Source of the DNA: an uncultured Methylococcaceae bacterium
GTDB taxonomy: Bacteria > Pseudomonadota > Gammaproteobacteria > Methylococcales > Methylomonadaceae
NCBI GenBank assembly: GCA_903938485.1
Contig: CAJADF010000049.1
Location: 1-64,000 of the forward strand
Length of the DNA: 64,000 nt
Reading direction: 5' to 3'
In this document: positions 16,986 through 26,419 of the stretch, in pieces
Numbering within the stretch: the stretch's first letter is position 1
Layout: each line of letters begins with the position of its first letter
Notes under the pieces: generated by a model
Told to the model about the DNA's origin: nothing
Seen by the model: only the letters and a program-made list of their open reading frames with translations
Database searches by the model: none
Program-made: the position numbers and the translations under genes

Positions 16986-17963
16986 ATGAAACTTAATGAC
17001 CAAAAACTGATCGAGTTAGGCTTAGCTGTTATCAATGTAGAAGCGCAAGCCATTAATGCTTTGACAACCCAAATCAACGAAAACTTCGTCAATGCCTGCA
17101 AACTACTCTTTGCTTGTAAAGGTCGAGTGATTGTGACGGGGATGGGAAAATCAGGTCATATCGCAGGAAAAATTGCCGCAACCCTTGCCAGCACGGGCAC
17201 ACCCGCATTTTTTGTACACCCAGGAGAAGCCAGTCACGGTGACTTAGGTATGATTACCCAACAGGATGTCGTGCTCGCTTTATCGAACTCGGGTGAAACA
17301 GAAGAAATTCTAAAAATTCTCCCTTTACTTAAACGCTTAGGGGTACCTTTAATTGCAATGTCGGGCAATCCTTATTCCACACTAGGCACATTATCTACCG
17401 TTCACATTAACGTCAGTGTCGCACAAGAAGCCTGCCCTTTAGGTCTAGCGCCTACATCAAGCACGACTGCAGCATTAGTGATGGGAGATGCGTTAGCGGT
17501 ATCTTTATTAGAAGCCAGAGGATTTACCAGAGATGACTTTGCCTTGTCGCACCCCGGTGGGAGCTTAGGCAGACAACTTTTATTAAGAGTCAGCGATATA
17601 ATGCATACTGGAGATGCTATTCCTTCAGTATCCGAAAATTCACTTGTCAGTCATGCGCTGCTTGAAATGACTGAAAAAAAACTAGGCATGACTGCTGTAG
17701 TCAATGATCATGGTGTTGTCCTTGGTATCTATACGGATGGTGATTTAAGACGCACTTTAGCCAAAAATATTGACTTACACCACTCAACTATCAACCAAGT
17801 CATGACCCAAGCTTGCACTGTTATTTCTGCTGATATTTTAGCGGCTGAGGCTATGCAGATAATGGAATGTAAACAAATAAATGCACTTTTAGTGGTTGAT
17901 AATGATCAAAAAGCCATAGGTGCGTTAAACATGCACGATTTGCTAAGAGCAGGAATTGTATAA
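16986..17963 (+). CDS. kdsD: D-arabinose 5-phosphate isomerase
   Basis: KdsD makes arabinose 5-phosphate, the first precursor of the KDO sugar of lipopolysaccharide. From ATG 16986 the product is 325 aa, close to the E. coli enzyme. It has the SIS domain with VTGMGKSGHIAGK and FFVHPGEASHGDLGMI, then two CBS domains in the C-terminal third. A TTG 13 codons upstream is possible but adds residues unlike the family. It heads the kdsD-kdsC-lptC-lptA-lptB run and overlaps kdsC by one base. Confidence 0.95.
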   Translation: MKLNDQKLIELGLAVINVEAQAINALTTQINENFVNACKLLFACKGRVIVTGMGKSGHIAGKIAATLASTGTPAFFVHPGEASHGDLGMITQQDVVLALSNSGETEEILKILPLLKRLGVPLIAMSGNPYSTLGTLSTVHINVSVAQEACPLGLAPTSSTTAALVMGDALAVSLLEARGFTRDDFALSHPGGSLGRQLLLRVSDIMHTGDAIPSVSENSLVSHALLEMTEKKLGMTAVVNDHGVVLGIYTDGDLRRTLAKNIDLHHSTINQVMTQACTVISADILAAEAMQIMECKQINALLVVDNDQKAIGALNMHDLLRAGIV

Positions 17964-18511
17964 TGTTTGAAAGCAACACGACTATACCGAATGATATCTT
18001 GGCAAAAGCCAAAAACCTAAAGCTATTAATACTTGATGTAGATGGCGTATTAACTGATGGTAAACTTTTTTTTGATCAAGAAGGTAACGAATACAAATGT
18101 TTCCACGCCAGAGATGGCCATGGCATTAAATTATTACGCCAAACAGGGGTTGAAGTAGCCGTTATCTCTGGCCGCAAATCCAAAACGGTTGAACTACGCA
18201 TGAAAAATCTAGGTATAGAACTTATTTACCAAGGACATGAACATAAGGTAGGCGCATTCAATGAAATTATTGAAAAACTAGGCATTTCCCCAGAGCAAGC
18301 TGCGCATGTGGGTGATGATTTGCTTGATTTACCCATCATGACTAGAGTGGGTTTTGCTATCGCAGTTAATGATGCTAATTTTGCCGTAAAGCAAAAAGCT
18401 GACTGGTGTACAAGCGCATTAGGAGGACAAGGTGCAGTTCGTGAGGTTTGTGACTTAATTATGCAAGCACAAGGCACTTTTGACGATATTTTAAACACTT
18501 ATCTCAAATGA
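17963..18511 (+). CDS. kdsC: 3-deoxy-D-manno-octulosonate 8-phosphate phosphatase
   Basis: KdsC removes phosphate from KDO 8-phosphate to release KDO for inner-core LPS. The 182-aa product is a HAD phosphatase of the short cap-less type. The nucleophile motif is LDVDGVLTDG near residues 22-31, followed by VISGRKS and the GDDLLDLPIM acidic motif. Its start overlaps the kdsD stop by one base and its end overlaps lptC by 4 bp, so the genes are translationally coupled. Confidence 0.96.
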   Translation: MFESNTTIPNDILAKAKNLKLLILDVDGVLTDGKLFFDQEGNEYKCFHARDGHGIKLLRQTGVEVAVISGRKSKTVELRMKNLGIELIYQGHEHKVGAFNEIIEKLGISPEQAAHVGDDLLDLPIMTRVGFAIAVNDANFAVKQKADWCTSALGGQGAVREVCDLIMQAQGTFDDILNTYLK

Positions 18512-19074
18512 GCTTAACTGGAAAAAAACGCTATATTTTTTTAACGATTATTGCCATTTTAAGTGCGTGGCTAGCAAAAACGTCTGAAACATTACAGAAC
18601 ACTATAAACAATAATCCAGCACATAGCCCAGATTACTTTAGTACTGGCTATAGTAAATGGCAAATGAATGAACAGGGCACCGTAAAAAACAAGCTCAATG
18701 CAGATAAAATAGTGCATTACAGCGATGATGACACCACACGTTCTATTAGACCCGTTATGTTATTTTATAACGAAAAGAATCCGCCTTGGATTATCCGTTC
18801 CGAGACAGGTTTATTATCAGCCAATGGTAATGTTTTACTTTTAGAGGGCGAAGTAACCATTGAACGCGGAAAAACTAAAGATCAGGGACCGTTAACTATT
18901 AATACCAGCATGTTAAAAGTTCAACCTAATAAGAATTATGCTGAAACAGAAAAGTGGGCAGAATTTATTAACCCACCCAATAAAACAACAGGAACAGGGA
19001 TGAGCATGACTTACATTGCACCGATTCATATAGAATTTCTTGCCAATGTCAGAGGTAATTATGAAAAAAAATAA
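18508..19074 (+). CDS. lptC: LPS export protein LptC
   Basis: LptC is the inner-membrane-anchored periplasmic part of the LPS transport bridge. It takes LPS from LptB2FG and hands it to LptA. The 188-aa product has one N-terminal membrane segment (about residues 7-20) and a periplasmic beta-jellyroll-like body, with the usual length. Assignment rests on this architecture, LptC-like segments such as KWQMNEQGTVKNKLNADKIVHY and its place between kdsC and lptA. It overlaps kdsC by 4 bp and lptA by 14 bp. Confidence 0.88.
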   Translation: MSLTGKKRYIFLTIIAILSAWLAKTSETLQNTINNNPAHSPDYFSTGYSKWQMNEQGTVKNKLNADKIVHYSDDDTTRSIRPVMLFYNEKNPPWIIRSETGLLSANGNVLLLEGEVTIERGKTKDQGPLTINTSMLKVQPNKNYAETEKWAEFINPPNKTTGTGMSMTYIAPIHIEFLANVRGNYEKK

Positions 19075-19573
19075 CAAAACCGCTTTTACTTATTACTGCG
19101 CCTTTTTATTCTGCTTCACAGTCACAAACACTTGGGCTTTATCGACAGATGCAGAAAAACCTATAGTCATTGACTCTAACACAGCAAGTTATGATGATAA
19201 AACTGGAACCAGTATATACAGCGGTAATGTTGTATCAATTCAGGGCAGTATAAAAGTAAATTCCGACAAACTAACGGTATATTTTGTTAATGGTGAAGCA
19301 GATAAACTTGTCTTTACGGGTCGCAAGGCTAAATTTAAACAAACACCCAATGAAGGTGATGAAGACATTACGGGTGAAGCTTTAATCGGGGAGTTTTATC
19401 CAAAGAAGAACTTACTGGTACTGATGAATGATTCAACAGTTTGGCAAGGCAACACGACTTATTCCAGTAATTATATTGAATATGATATTAAAACATCTCT
19501 CGTTAAAGCGGGTGAAAAAAGCTCTGATTCAAAACGTGTACATGTGGTGCTTAAACCCAAACCCGCTAATTAA
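19061..19573 (+). CDS. lptA: LPS export periplasmic bridge protein LptA
   Basis: LptA forms the periplasmic filament that carries LPS from LptC to LptD. From ATG 19061 the product is 170 aa with a signal peptide ending near TWA (about 25-27). The OstA-type beta-jellyroll follows: IVIDSNTASYDDKTGTSIYSGNV and VNSDKLTVYF are characteristic. An AGAGG ribosome site lies about 6 nt upstream of this start. Seven extra codons from 19040 have no such support. The gene begins inside the last codons of lptC. Confidence 0.93.
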   Translation: MKKNNKTAFTYYCAFLFCFTVTNTWALSTDAEKPIVIDSNTASYDDKTGTSIYSGNVVSIQGSIKVNSDKLTVYFVNGEADKLVFTGRKAKFKQTPNEGDEDITGEALIGEFYPKKNLLVLMNDSTVWQGNTTYSSNYIEYDIKTSLVKAGEKSSDSKRVHVVLKPKPAN

Positions 19574-19616
19574 TAAAACAGCTTAATCAAAAGACAGTCG
19601 AATTTACTTTTATAAA

Positions 19617-20342
19617 ATGGCCACACTAGCAGCACATAATTTAATTAAAACTTATAACAAACGCAATGTAGTAGATGGCGTATCGTTATATGTTAATAGC
19701 AACGAAGTGGTTGGCTTACTTGGACCCAACGGTGCAGGTAAAACGACTAGCTTTTATATGATGGTGGGTTTAATTAAAGCAGATGAAGGCCAAATTACCC
19801 TAGATGCAAATGATATTACCCATGCACCCATGCACGTAAGAGCAATACACGGCATCGGTTATTTACCTCAAGAGCCCTCAGTATTCCGTAGACTCAGTGT
19901 TGCAGACAATTTACGTGCTGTGTTACAAATTCGTGGTCAATTAACATCAATTCAAGTTGAAAAAACTATTGATAAATTATTAACCGAATTTAATATTGAG
20001 CATCTTCGCAATCAAATTGCCGTTGGTTTATCAGGTGGTGAACGAAGAAGAGTTGAGATTGCTAGAGCTTTAGCGACCGATCCACAATTTATTCTACTGG
20101 ATGAACCCTTTGCTGGTGTTGACCCTATTTCTGTCGATGACATCAGAAAAATCATAGAGCACCTTAAAGACAGAGGCATAGGGGTATTAATTACCGAACA
20201 CAATGTAAGAGAAACATTGGGAATTTGTGATCGGGCTTATATACTAAACAATGGAAAAGTGATTGCTGAAGGCTCTGCAAATGACATTGTACAAAATGAA
20301 GAAGTCCGAGAAGTCTATTTAGGGAAAAATTTTAGTCTCTAA
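19617..20342 (+). CDS. lptB: LPS export ABC transporter ATPase LptB
   Basis: LptB is the cytoplasmic ATPase that powers LPS extraction from the inner membrane with LptF and LptG. The 241-aa product has Walker [14 protein letters not shown], the [15 protein letters not shown] signature, Walker [13 protein letters not shown] and an H-loop TEHNVRETL. Length and the lptA-lptB order are standard. It sits 43 bp after lptA and is followed by rpoN, as in many gammaproteobacteria. LptF and LptG are not in the window. Confidence 0.97.
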   Translation: MATLAAHNLIKTYNKRNVVDGVSLYVNSNEVVGLLGPNGAGKTTSFYMMVGLIKADEGQITLDANDITHAPMHVRAIHGIGYLPQEPSVFRRLSVADNLRAVLQIRGQLTSIQVEKTIDKLLTEFNIEHLRNQIAVGLSGGERRRVEIARALATDPQFILLDEPFAGVDPISVDDIRKIIEHLKDRGIGVLITEHNVRETLGICDRAYILNNGKVIAEGSANDIVQNEEVREVYLGKNFSL

Positions 20343-20412
20343 TGAACATTGTTAAATGTACCTACAATATGATTAATTGCCGAAAAACTGCATTTAAAAA
20401 CATAACAATATT

Positions 20413-21861
20413 ATGAAACAGTCATTAACGCTTAGGCTAGGCCAACAATTAACTATGACGCCTCAATTGCAACAAGCTATTAAGCTATTGCAAATGTCAA
20501 CACTGGATTTACAACAAGAAATACAGCAAGTGCTTGAGTCAAATGTCATGTTAGAAATTAATGACGACGAACCCAATCCTATCGAAGATTTTTTTAACAT
20601 AGCTGATAAAAAAAATGAAAATATCGATAGTCTCACTAGCGAAGGCTCTCAAAGTACTCTTCCTGATGAACTTCCGACGGACTCCTCTTGGGATGACACG
20701 TTCGAGAGTTCATTATTGTCTGAATCAAACATTACTGAAACCCTAGAATTTGAATCCCAACGAAGTAACGCACCGACACTTCAAGATCATCTTCTATGGC
20801 AACTCGAATTAACCCACTTTTTAGATCGCGACCATGCAATTGCTATTGCGATTATTGATTCCATTAATGAAGATGGATATTTAATCAGTTCCCCTGAAGA
20901 AATTTATGAAGGTCTTACAAATCAATTTGATGACCTAGACTTTGATGAAGTTAATGCCGTTCTACATAGAATTCAACAATTTGATCCTACTGGCGTTGGC
21001 GCGATTGATTTAGCTGATTGTTTACGCTTACAACTACTTCAATTACCAGAATCTACAGCGCATAAAAAAGAAGCGCTGATTATTGTTACTCAACATCTAA
21101 AGTTACTGGCTAGTCAAGAACAGGCAAAACTACTTAAAAAATTAAATGTTACAGAACAAGAACTCTCTAAAATAGTCGCTTTAATCCGCACGCTTGACCC
21201 AAAACCAGGTGCGAATATAGAAGAAAAACAATCTGAATATATTATTCCTGATGTTTATGTGAGTAAAAGAAATAATCAATGGCAAGTTAATTTAAACCCT
21301 GACATTGCCCCTAAATTACGTATTAATCCCTTTTATTCAACCCTCATTAAACGTGCTGATAACAGCAAAGACAATGTGTTTATGAAAGATCACTTACAAG
21401 AAGCAAAGTGGTTTATTAAAAACTTACATAACAGAAATGACACGTTATTACGAGTGGCTCGCAGTATTATTGAGAAACAAACGGGGTTCTTAGATCATGG
21501 ATCCATTGCTATGAAACCCATGGTACTTAGAGATATTGCCGAAGAACTAAAATTACATGAATCTACTATCTCTAGAGTTACAACGCATAAATATATGCAC
21601 ACGCCTAATGGTATAATTGAATTTAAATATTTCTTTTCCAGTCATGTATCAACAAAAGACGGTGGAGAGTGCTCGTCCACAGCGATTAGATCCATCATTA
21701 AAGAATTAATCGACAATGAAAATCAAGGAAAGCCTTTAAGTGACAGTAAAATTGCCGATTTTTTACAAGAAAAAGGTATTAATGTTGCCAGAAGAACTAT
21801 TGCTAAATACAGAGAAGCAATGTTGATTGCCTCATCAAGTCAGCGTAAGCGCATTTTATAA
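20413..21861 (+). CDS. rpoN: RNA polymerase sigma-54 factor
   Basis: RpoN directs RNA polymerase to -24/-12 promoters that need enhancer-binding activators. The 482-aa product has the glutamine- and leucine-rich region I at residues 7-50, an acidic linker (about 55-110), the core-binding domain, and the RpoN box as ARRTIAKYREAM near the C-terminus. Length is normal. It follows lptB by 70 bp and precedes hpf and rapZ in a conserved order. Confidence 0.97.
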   Translation: MKQSLTLRLGQQLTMTPQLQQAIKLLQMSTLDLQQEIQQVLESNVMLEINDDEPNPIEDFFNIADKKNENIDSLTSEGSQSTLPDELPTDSSWDDTFESSLLSESNITETLEFESQRSNAPTLQDHLLWQLELTHFLDRDHAIAIAIIDSINEDGYLISSPEEIYEGLTNQFDDLDFDEVNAVLHRIQQFDPTGVGAIDLADCLRLQLLQLPESTAHKKEALIIVTQHLKLLASQEQAKLLKKLNVTEQELSKIVALIRTLDPKPGANIEEKQSEYIIPDVYVSKRNNQWQVNLNPDIAPKLRINPFYSTLIKRADNSKDNVFMKDHLQEAKWFIKNLHNRNDTLLRVARSIIEKQTGFLDHGSIAMKPMVLRDIAEELKLHESTISRVTTHKYMHTPNGIIEFKYFFSSHVSTKDGGECSSTAIRSIIKELIDNENQGKPLSDSKIADFLQEKGINVARRTIAKYREAMLIASSSQRKRIL

Positions 21862-21910
21862 CATCACCCCAAAAATACTAAAAATTTAACAACAAAAGGA
21901 GTTCAAATCC

Positions 21911-22201
21911 ATGAGAGTAATCGTAACCGGCCACCATCTTGAAATTACAGAAGCTTTACAAGCGCATATAGATACAAAATTTGAAAAATTAGCCCGTCAC
22001 TTTGACAACGTTACAGATGTTCACGTTATTCTTAGCGTAGAAAAATTAATTCAAAAAGCTGAAGCAACTTTGCACCTAAGCGGCGCAAATATTTTTGCTG
22101 AAGACCACCAAGAAGACATGTATGTAGCCATTGATCATATGGTTGATAAATTGGATCGTCAAATTATCAAACATAAAGAAAAAACAAGTCAACACAGATA
22201 A
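21911..22201 (+). CDS. hpf: Ribosome hibernation promoting factor, short form
   Basis: HPF binds the ribosomal decoding region and promotes inactive 100S dimers in stationary phase. The 96-aa product is the short HPF/YfiA type with a beta-alpha-beta-beta-beta-alpha pattern, including VTGHHLEITEALQAHIDTKFEKLARHF. The C-terminal extension of long HPF is absent. An AAAGGAG ribosome site lies about 9 nt before the ATG. In many genomes ptsN follows hpf; here rapZ comes directly. Confidence 0.94.
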   Translation: MRVIVTGHHLEITEALQAHIDTKFEKLARHFDNVTDVHVILSVEKLIQKAEATLHLSGANIFAEDHQEDMYVAIDHMVDKLDRQIIKHKEKTSQHR

Positions 22202-22214
22202 TATTACTGTAATA

Positions 22215-22246
22215 GGTGCAAGGTATAATCTATTCATCCTTGCACC
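22215..22246 (+). promoter_or_regulatory. Hairpin between hpf and rapZ
   Basis: GGTGCAAGG and its exact reverse complement CCTTGCACC enclose a 14-base loop, 13 bp after hpf and 36 bp before rapZ. No T-run follows. It may be an mRNA processing or stabilising element that sets different levels of the two proteins. The role is inferred only from position. Confidence 0.45.
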
Positions 22247-22281
22247 CACATAATTATCCATTACCCTTAATCTATTAGCTT

Positions 22282-23139
22282 ATGAAACTACTAATAGTTA
22301 GTGCTTTATCAGGCTCAGGCAAAAGTATTGCTTTAGATACTTTAGAGGATTGTGGGTATTATTGTATTGATAACCTTCCGCTGTCATTATTACAAGATTT
22401 TATTAATCATGTTATGTCAGCCGATCAAAAAGCTTATGCAAAAACAGCGATAGGTATTGATGCTCGTAATCAATATGAAAGCTTAGCGGACTTTTCAAGC
22501 AGTTTAGACCTTATTAAAGCAAAAGGCATAGAGTATGAAATTATTTTCATACAAGCTGAAGAAGCTACTTTACTTAAAAGATACAGTGAAACTAGGCGCA
22601 GACACCCCCTAACTGATTACAACATCCCCCTTAAAGAAGCCTTAAAGATTGAGCGAGAAATGCTCACTCCTATTGCTCGTCACGCCAATGTTATTATTGA
22701 CACCAGTCGCACGCACTATCATCAATTGCGTGACCTAATAAAAGATCAAATTGGGGAGCGCGATGTTAAACATATTTCTCTACAATTTCAATCTTTTGGC
22801 TTTAAACACGGTGTGCCTTTAGATGCAGACTTTGTGTTTGATGCAAGAAGCTTACCCAACCCTTATTGGGTTCCTGAATTAAGACCCTTCACAGGAAAAG
22901 ATACCGCTGTAGCAGATTTTCTTCGCTCTGAATCACTAGTGGGTGAATTTTTGGCGGATATTATTAATTTTCTTGAGCGGTGGATTCCGAGATTTGAAGC
23001 AGAAGGTCGAAGCTATCTAACCATAGCAATAGGCTGTACCGGTGGCCAACATCGATCAGTTTATCTGGTTGATTTATTAATGGCACACTTTACAAGCCCA
23101 GCCGTTAATACGATAGTTAGGCATCGAGAATTAAATTAA
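22282..23139 (+). CDS. rapZ: RNase adapter protein RapZ
   Basis: RapZ is a P-loop protein that in enterobacteria targets GlmZ sRNA to RNase E, tuning amino-sugar synthesis. The 285-aa product has Walker A SALSGSGKSIALDTLED and CIDNLPLSLL near the start. The C-terminal domain contains FGFKHGVPLDADFVFDARSLPNPYW and IGCTGGQHRSVYLVD, both typical of the family. Length matches E. coli RapZ (284). A GlmZ-type target is not visible in the window. Confidence 0.95.
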   Translation: MKLLIVSALSGSGKSIALDTLEDCGYYCIDNLPLSLLQDFINHVMSADQKAYAKTAIGIDARNQYESLADFSSSLDLIKAKGIEYEIIFIQAEEATLLKRYSETRRRHPLTDYNIPLKEALKIEREMLTPIARHANVIIDTSRTHYHQLRDLIKDQIGERDVKHISLQFQSFGFKHGVPLDADFVFDARSLPNPYWVPELRPFTGKDTAVADFLRSESLVGEFLADIINFLERWIPRFEAEGRSYLTIAIGCTGGQHRSVYLVDLLMAHFTSPAVNTIVRHRELN

Positions 23140-23201
23140 TCTAGACATGTACTCAATCAACCATTAACTTCTGGTTCCGATTAATCCACATTTTTAATTT
23201 A

Positions 23202-24587
23202 TCACCATTGCGATTTACGCACCATAAAATTTCGACCTTTTATTTTGCCTTTTTGTAGACAAACTAAAGCCTTATTTACACTGTCTTGTTTAATTGCAAC
23301 ATAAGCATGTGCATCAAATATATCAATTTTACCCACTTCAGTACCCTCTATTCCACCTTCCCCTGTTAAGGCGCCTAAAATATCACCCGGCCGTACTTTA
23401 TCTTTACGACCACCATCAATCCATAGAGTAACCATGGGTGGCTCAAACCGCGATTCATAGTCTATTTTAAAAGGCGCAACCTCATCCCACTTAACTGAAG
23501 TATTTAGATACGCTTCAATCGATTTAACCCTATCAAGTTCTTGCTCAGTGCATAAACTTAAGGCTAAGCCTTTATTACCCGCTCTACCCGTACGCCCAAT
23601 CCGATGTACATAAACTTCTGGATCCCAAGGTAAATCATAATTAATAACCGTTTGTAACTCTTTAATATCTAAACCGCGTGCAGCCACATCAGTTGCAACT
23701 AGAATAGAACAACTTTTATTAGCAAACCGAACCAAAACTTGATCACGATGTTTTTGCTCTAAATCGCCATGTAAAGTTTGTACTGAAAAGCCACAATCTG
23801 ATAATGTAAGGGTAATATCTTGACACTCTCTTCGGGTATTACAAAACACAACGCTCGATTCTGGGCGATGATAGGCTAATAAGTAACCTAAAGCATTCAG
23901 TCTTTTTGACTTGTCTACCTGATAAAAGCGCTGTTCAATAACACTATCATGATGACTACTATCAACTGTCACTGAAATTGGCTGATATTGAAATTTTTGA
24001 CTAATTTCTCGAATGGGATCGTTATAAGTAGCCGAAAAAAGTAGGGTTTGTCTATGCGTAGGCGCATAAGAAATAACATCAGAGATCACTTCTTCAAAGC
24101 CCATATCCAACATACGATCGGCTTCGTCTAAAACTAAAGTTTTTAAGTTACTTAATCGCAAACTACGTTTACGCAAATGTTCTTGAACACGCCCCGGTGT
24201 TCCAACCACAACATGCACCCCATGTTCTAAAGAACCTACTTGTGGACCAAATGGCACACCTCCACATAAGGACAATACTTTGATATTTTGGGTAAATCGA
24301 GCCAATGTGCGGATTTCTTTACAAACTTGATCAGCAAGCTCACGCGTGGGACACAATATTAATGCTTGAACTCTAAAGCTAGTAAAATCTAAACGTGAAA
24401 GTAATCCAATTCCAAATGCCGCTGTTTTACCACTACCCGTTTTAGCTTGGGCGATGACATCCTTACCTGCCAAAATATGCGGCAAGGTTTCTGCCTGAAT
24501 AGGCGTTAAATGGGTATACCCAATAGATTCAATATTTTCTAGTAAAGCAGGTTTTATGGGTAAAGAAGAAAATTCAACAATATTCAC
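23202..24587 (-). CDS. dbpA: DEAD-box RNA helicase DbpA
   Basis: DbpA is an ATP-dependent RNA helicase that helps mature 23S rRNA by binding hairpin 92. The product of about 461 aa has the Q motif, Walker A AQAKTGSGKTAAFG, the DEAD box [16 protein letters not shown], and [10 protein letters not shown]. Its C-terminal DbpA RNA-binding domain (about the last 75 residues, RKDKVRPGDILGALTGEGG onward) separates it from other DEAD proteins. The start is a GTG: 24587 has AGAG well spaced before it, and a second GTG at 24593 adds two residues. It converges with rapZ. Confidence 0.94.
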   Translation of the reverse strand: MNIVEFSSLPIKPALLENIESIGYTHLTPIQAETLPHILAGKDVIAQAKTGSGKTAAFGIGLLSRLDFTSFRVQALILCPTRELADQVCKEIRTLARFTQNIKVLSLCGGVPFGPQVGSLEHGVHVVVGTPGRVQEHLRKRSLRLSNLKTLVLDEADRMLDMGFEEVISDVISYAPTHRQTLLFSATYNDPIREISQKFQYQPISVTVDSSHHDSVIEQRFYQVDKSKRLNALGYLLAYHRPESSVVFCNTRRECQDITLTLSDCGFSVQTLHGDLEQKHRDQVLVRFANKSCSILVATDVAARGLDIKELQTVINYDLPWDPEVYVHRIGRTGRAGNKGLALSLCTEQELDRVKSIEAYLNTSVKWDEVAPFKIDYESRFEPPMVTLWIDGGRKDKVRPGDILGALTGEGGIEGTEVGKIDIFDAHAYVAIKQDSVNKALVCLQKGKIKGRNFMVRKSQW

Positions 24588-25081
24588 AAGCACTCTATAT
24601 AAATGAATGGCGACGAAGTGCCGACATATGTGAGCTTATAATACCAGAATAAGTTGATTAGATAAGCTCGTATAAATAATCTCCAGTAGCCCGCTGATTT
24701 AAATAACTAACTGACATAATCCTGAGAAATAATGGTCAGTTTTGAGTGCACAGGAATAATTAACGAAATAACAAGTTAAGCAATAAATATATGAATATAA
24801 AGAATATTTACCCTACTAAATCATTGAAACAATCAAAATATAAAAACTTATGTTAATAATTTAAAATCAATCTATTAATTTTTATTAAATATAATTAAAA
24901 TTAAAAAGACAATAACAACATGTTTATATTAAACTATGTTTAATTATTGAGTTAAATCAGCATCAATTTAGTTAATTACACACAAAAAAACAATTACCTA
25001 AGAATCCAGTGTAAAAAGATCTAATATTGACTAAAAATATTTTTTTACTCATGTTACCCGATATCGAATCTAGGCAATAAT
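24588..25081. other. AT-rich intergenic region upstream of the ECF sigma gene
   Basis: This stretch of nearly 500 bp is very AT-rich, with no open frame of note. An AT-only hairpin (GTAAAAA and TTTTTAC) spans about 25013-25048, just before the sigma factor gene. Promoters for dbpA and the sigma operon should be here, but none could be assigned with confidence. An autoregulated ECF promoter cannot be recognised without its consensus. Confidence 0.4.
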
Positions 25082-25645
25082 GTGGAAATAACTGTCGATC
25101 ATTCAAAACGAGACGCTGCTTTAATAGCTCGTATTTGTATGGCTGATCAAAAAGCATTAGAAATGCTTTATAGACATTATTACAATCAATTAGGCCGATT
25201 TATAACTCGAGTTACGGTTAGAGAAGATATAATTGATGAAGTGATAAACGACGTTATGTTTGTAGTCTGGGAAAAAGCCAGTACCTACGATAATAACTGC
25301 AAACCATCAACTTGGATTTTTGGCATTGCGTATAACAAAGCAAGACAAGCAGTTAGAGATTCTACAAGAATACATGAAGAGTCTTTAAATGAGTTAGAAG
25401 AAGACAATTCGTTGTTCGAAGAGTTTAACGATAATCTAAAGCAACTAGAAATGACAGACTGGATTACACCTGCTTTAGCGGAGTTATCAGCCGATCAAAG
25501 AGCTGTAATTGAATTAACTTATTTTCAAGGCTTGCCTTATAATGAAATAGCTGTTTTAATGAACTGCCCAGAAAATACTGTAAAAACTAGAATGCATCAT
25601 GCTAGAAAGAAATTAGCAACGATACTAACAGAAACAAGTAATTGA
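25082..25645 (+). CDS. ECF-type RNA polymerase sigma factor
   Basis: The 187-aa product is a two-domain ECF sigma factor. Region 2 lies at about residues 20-85 (LYRHYYNQLGRFITRVTVRE, then DVMFVVWEKASTYD and STWIFGIAYNKARQ). Region 4 is at about 130-183 (LSADQRAVIELTYFQGLPYNEIAVLMNCPENTVKTRMHHARKKL, in part). The start is GTG 25082; an overlapping ATG at 25080 meets a stop codon after two more codons. The anti-sigma gene follows 22 bp later, so the pair probably senses an envelope signal and controls the operon it heads. Confidence 0.92.
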   Translation: MEITVDHSKRDAALIARICMADQKALEMLYRHYYNQLGRFITRVTVREDIIDEVINDVMFVVWEKASTYDNNCKPSTWIFGIAYNKARQAVRDSTRIHEESLNELEEDNSLFEEFNDNLKQLEMTDWITPALAELSADQRAVIELTYFQGLPYNEIAVLMNCPENTVKTRMHHARKKLATILTETSN

Positions 25646-25667
25646 TTTTAAACCGAAGGTAAATGTG

Positions 25668-26417
25668 ATGAGCTACGCAAATACTGATAAATACATTTTA
25701 AATACACCGTATAACTCTCATAAAGATATTATTCAATTGCTTCCGTGGCATGTTAATAACAGTCTAAATAGAGTAGAAAGTAAACGAGTAGAAAATCATT
25801 TAAAAGACTGCATAATCTGTCAGGAAGAAATATTAAGATTACAACATCTTGCTTATTTAATAGCTAATGAAACTTACGAAATTTCAAGTGAGTCTAGCAT
25901 AAAAGATAATTTTTCGATGCTAGAAAACCGCATCAAAATAAATAGTGAAAATCAAAAATCTCACAATATTATTTCAAAAATCAGCCAAAAAACATTTGGT
26001 TTTAGAATGGGTAAAATTACCGATATAAGTTTACCAAAACCAGCACTGGCTATGGCAGCCACTGTATTTATTTCATTATTGCTTCCTAGACTCGAATTTA
26101 ACTCAACTGCAGATCTTTCTGCTACTCAATTTCAAACCCTTTCTAGCTCAGAAATTGCTGTAGTATCAAAAAATACTGTACGAGTAATATTCTTAGATGA
26201 TAGCCAAAAAATGGATATCAATAATTTATTATCTTCAGTGAATGGCCACATAACAAGTGGACCGACCGAACAAGGCGAGTACGCCATCAGTATTGATGGC
26301 GTACTTAATGCCAATAACGTAAAAAACGTTATCGAAAATCTTAAAAAGAATAGTAATGTTTTATTTGCTGAACCGGCTTATACAACCCTAACTTCAGACA
26401 ATAACTGCGAGTGTTAA
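25668..26417 (+). CDS. Transmembrane anti-sigma factor with propeptide-like periplasmic domain
   Basis: From ATG 25668 (AAGG about 8 nt before it) the product is 249 aa. The cytoplasmic part has a zinc-finger anti-sigma motif: His28 in LLPWHVN, then His44, Cys48 and Cys51 in HLKDCIIC. One membrane segment lies at about 123-140. The periplasmic end (about 170-240) reads as a small alpha/beta domain ending NSNVLFAEPAY, the kind of ending seen in subtilase I9-type propeptides. It sits between the sigma factor and a subtilase gene. Sigma binding is expected of the family; sensing through the periplasmic domain is inference. Confidence 0.8.
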   Translation: MSYANTDKYILNTPYNSHKDIIQLLPWHVNNSLNRVESKRVENHLKDCIICQEEILRLQHLAYLIANETYEISSESSIKDNFSMLENRIKINSENQKSHNIISKISQKTFGFRMGKITDISLPKPALAMAATVFISLLLPRLEFNSTADLSATQFQTLSSSEIAVVSKNTVRVIFLDDSQKMDINNLLSSVNGHITSGPTEQGEYAISIDGVLNANNVKNVIENLKKNSNVLFAEPAYTTLTSDNNCEC

Positions 26418-26419
26418 TT

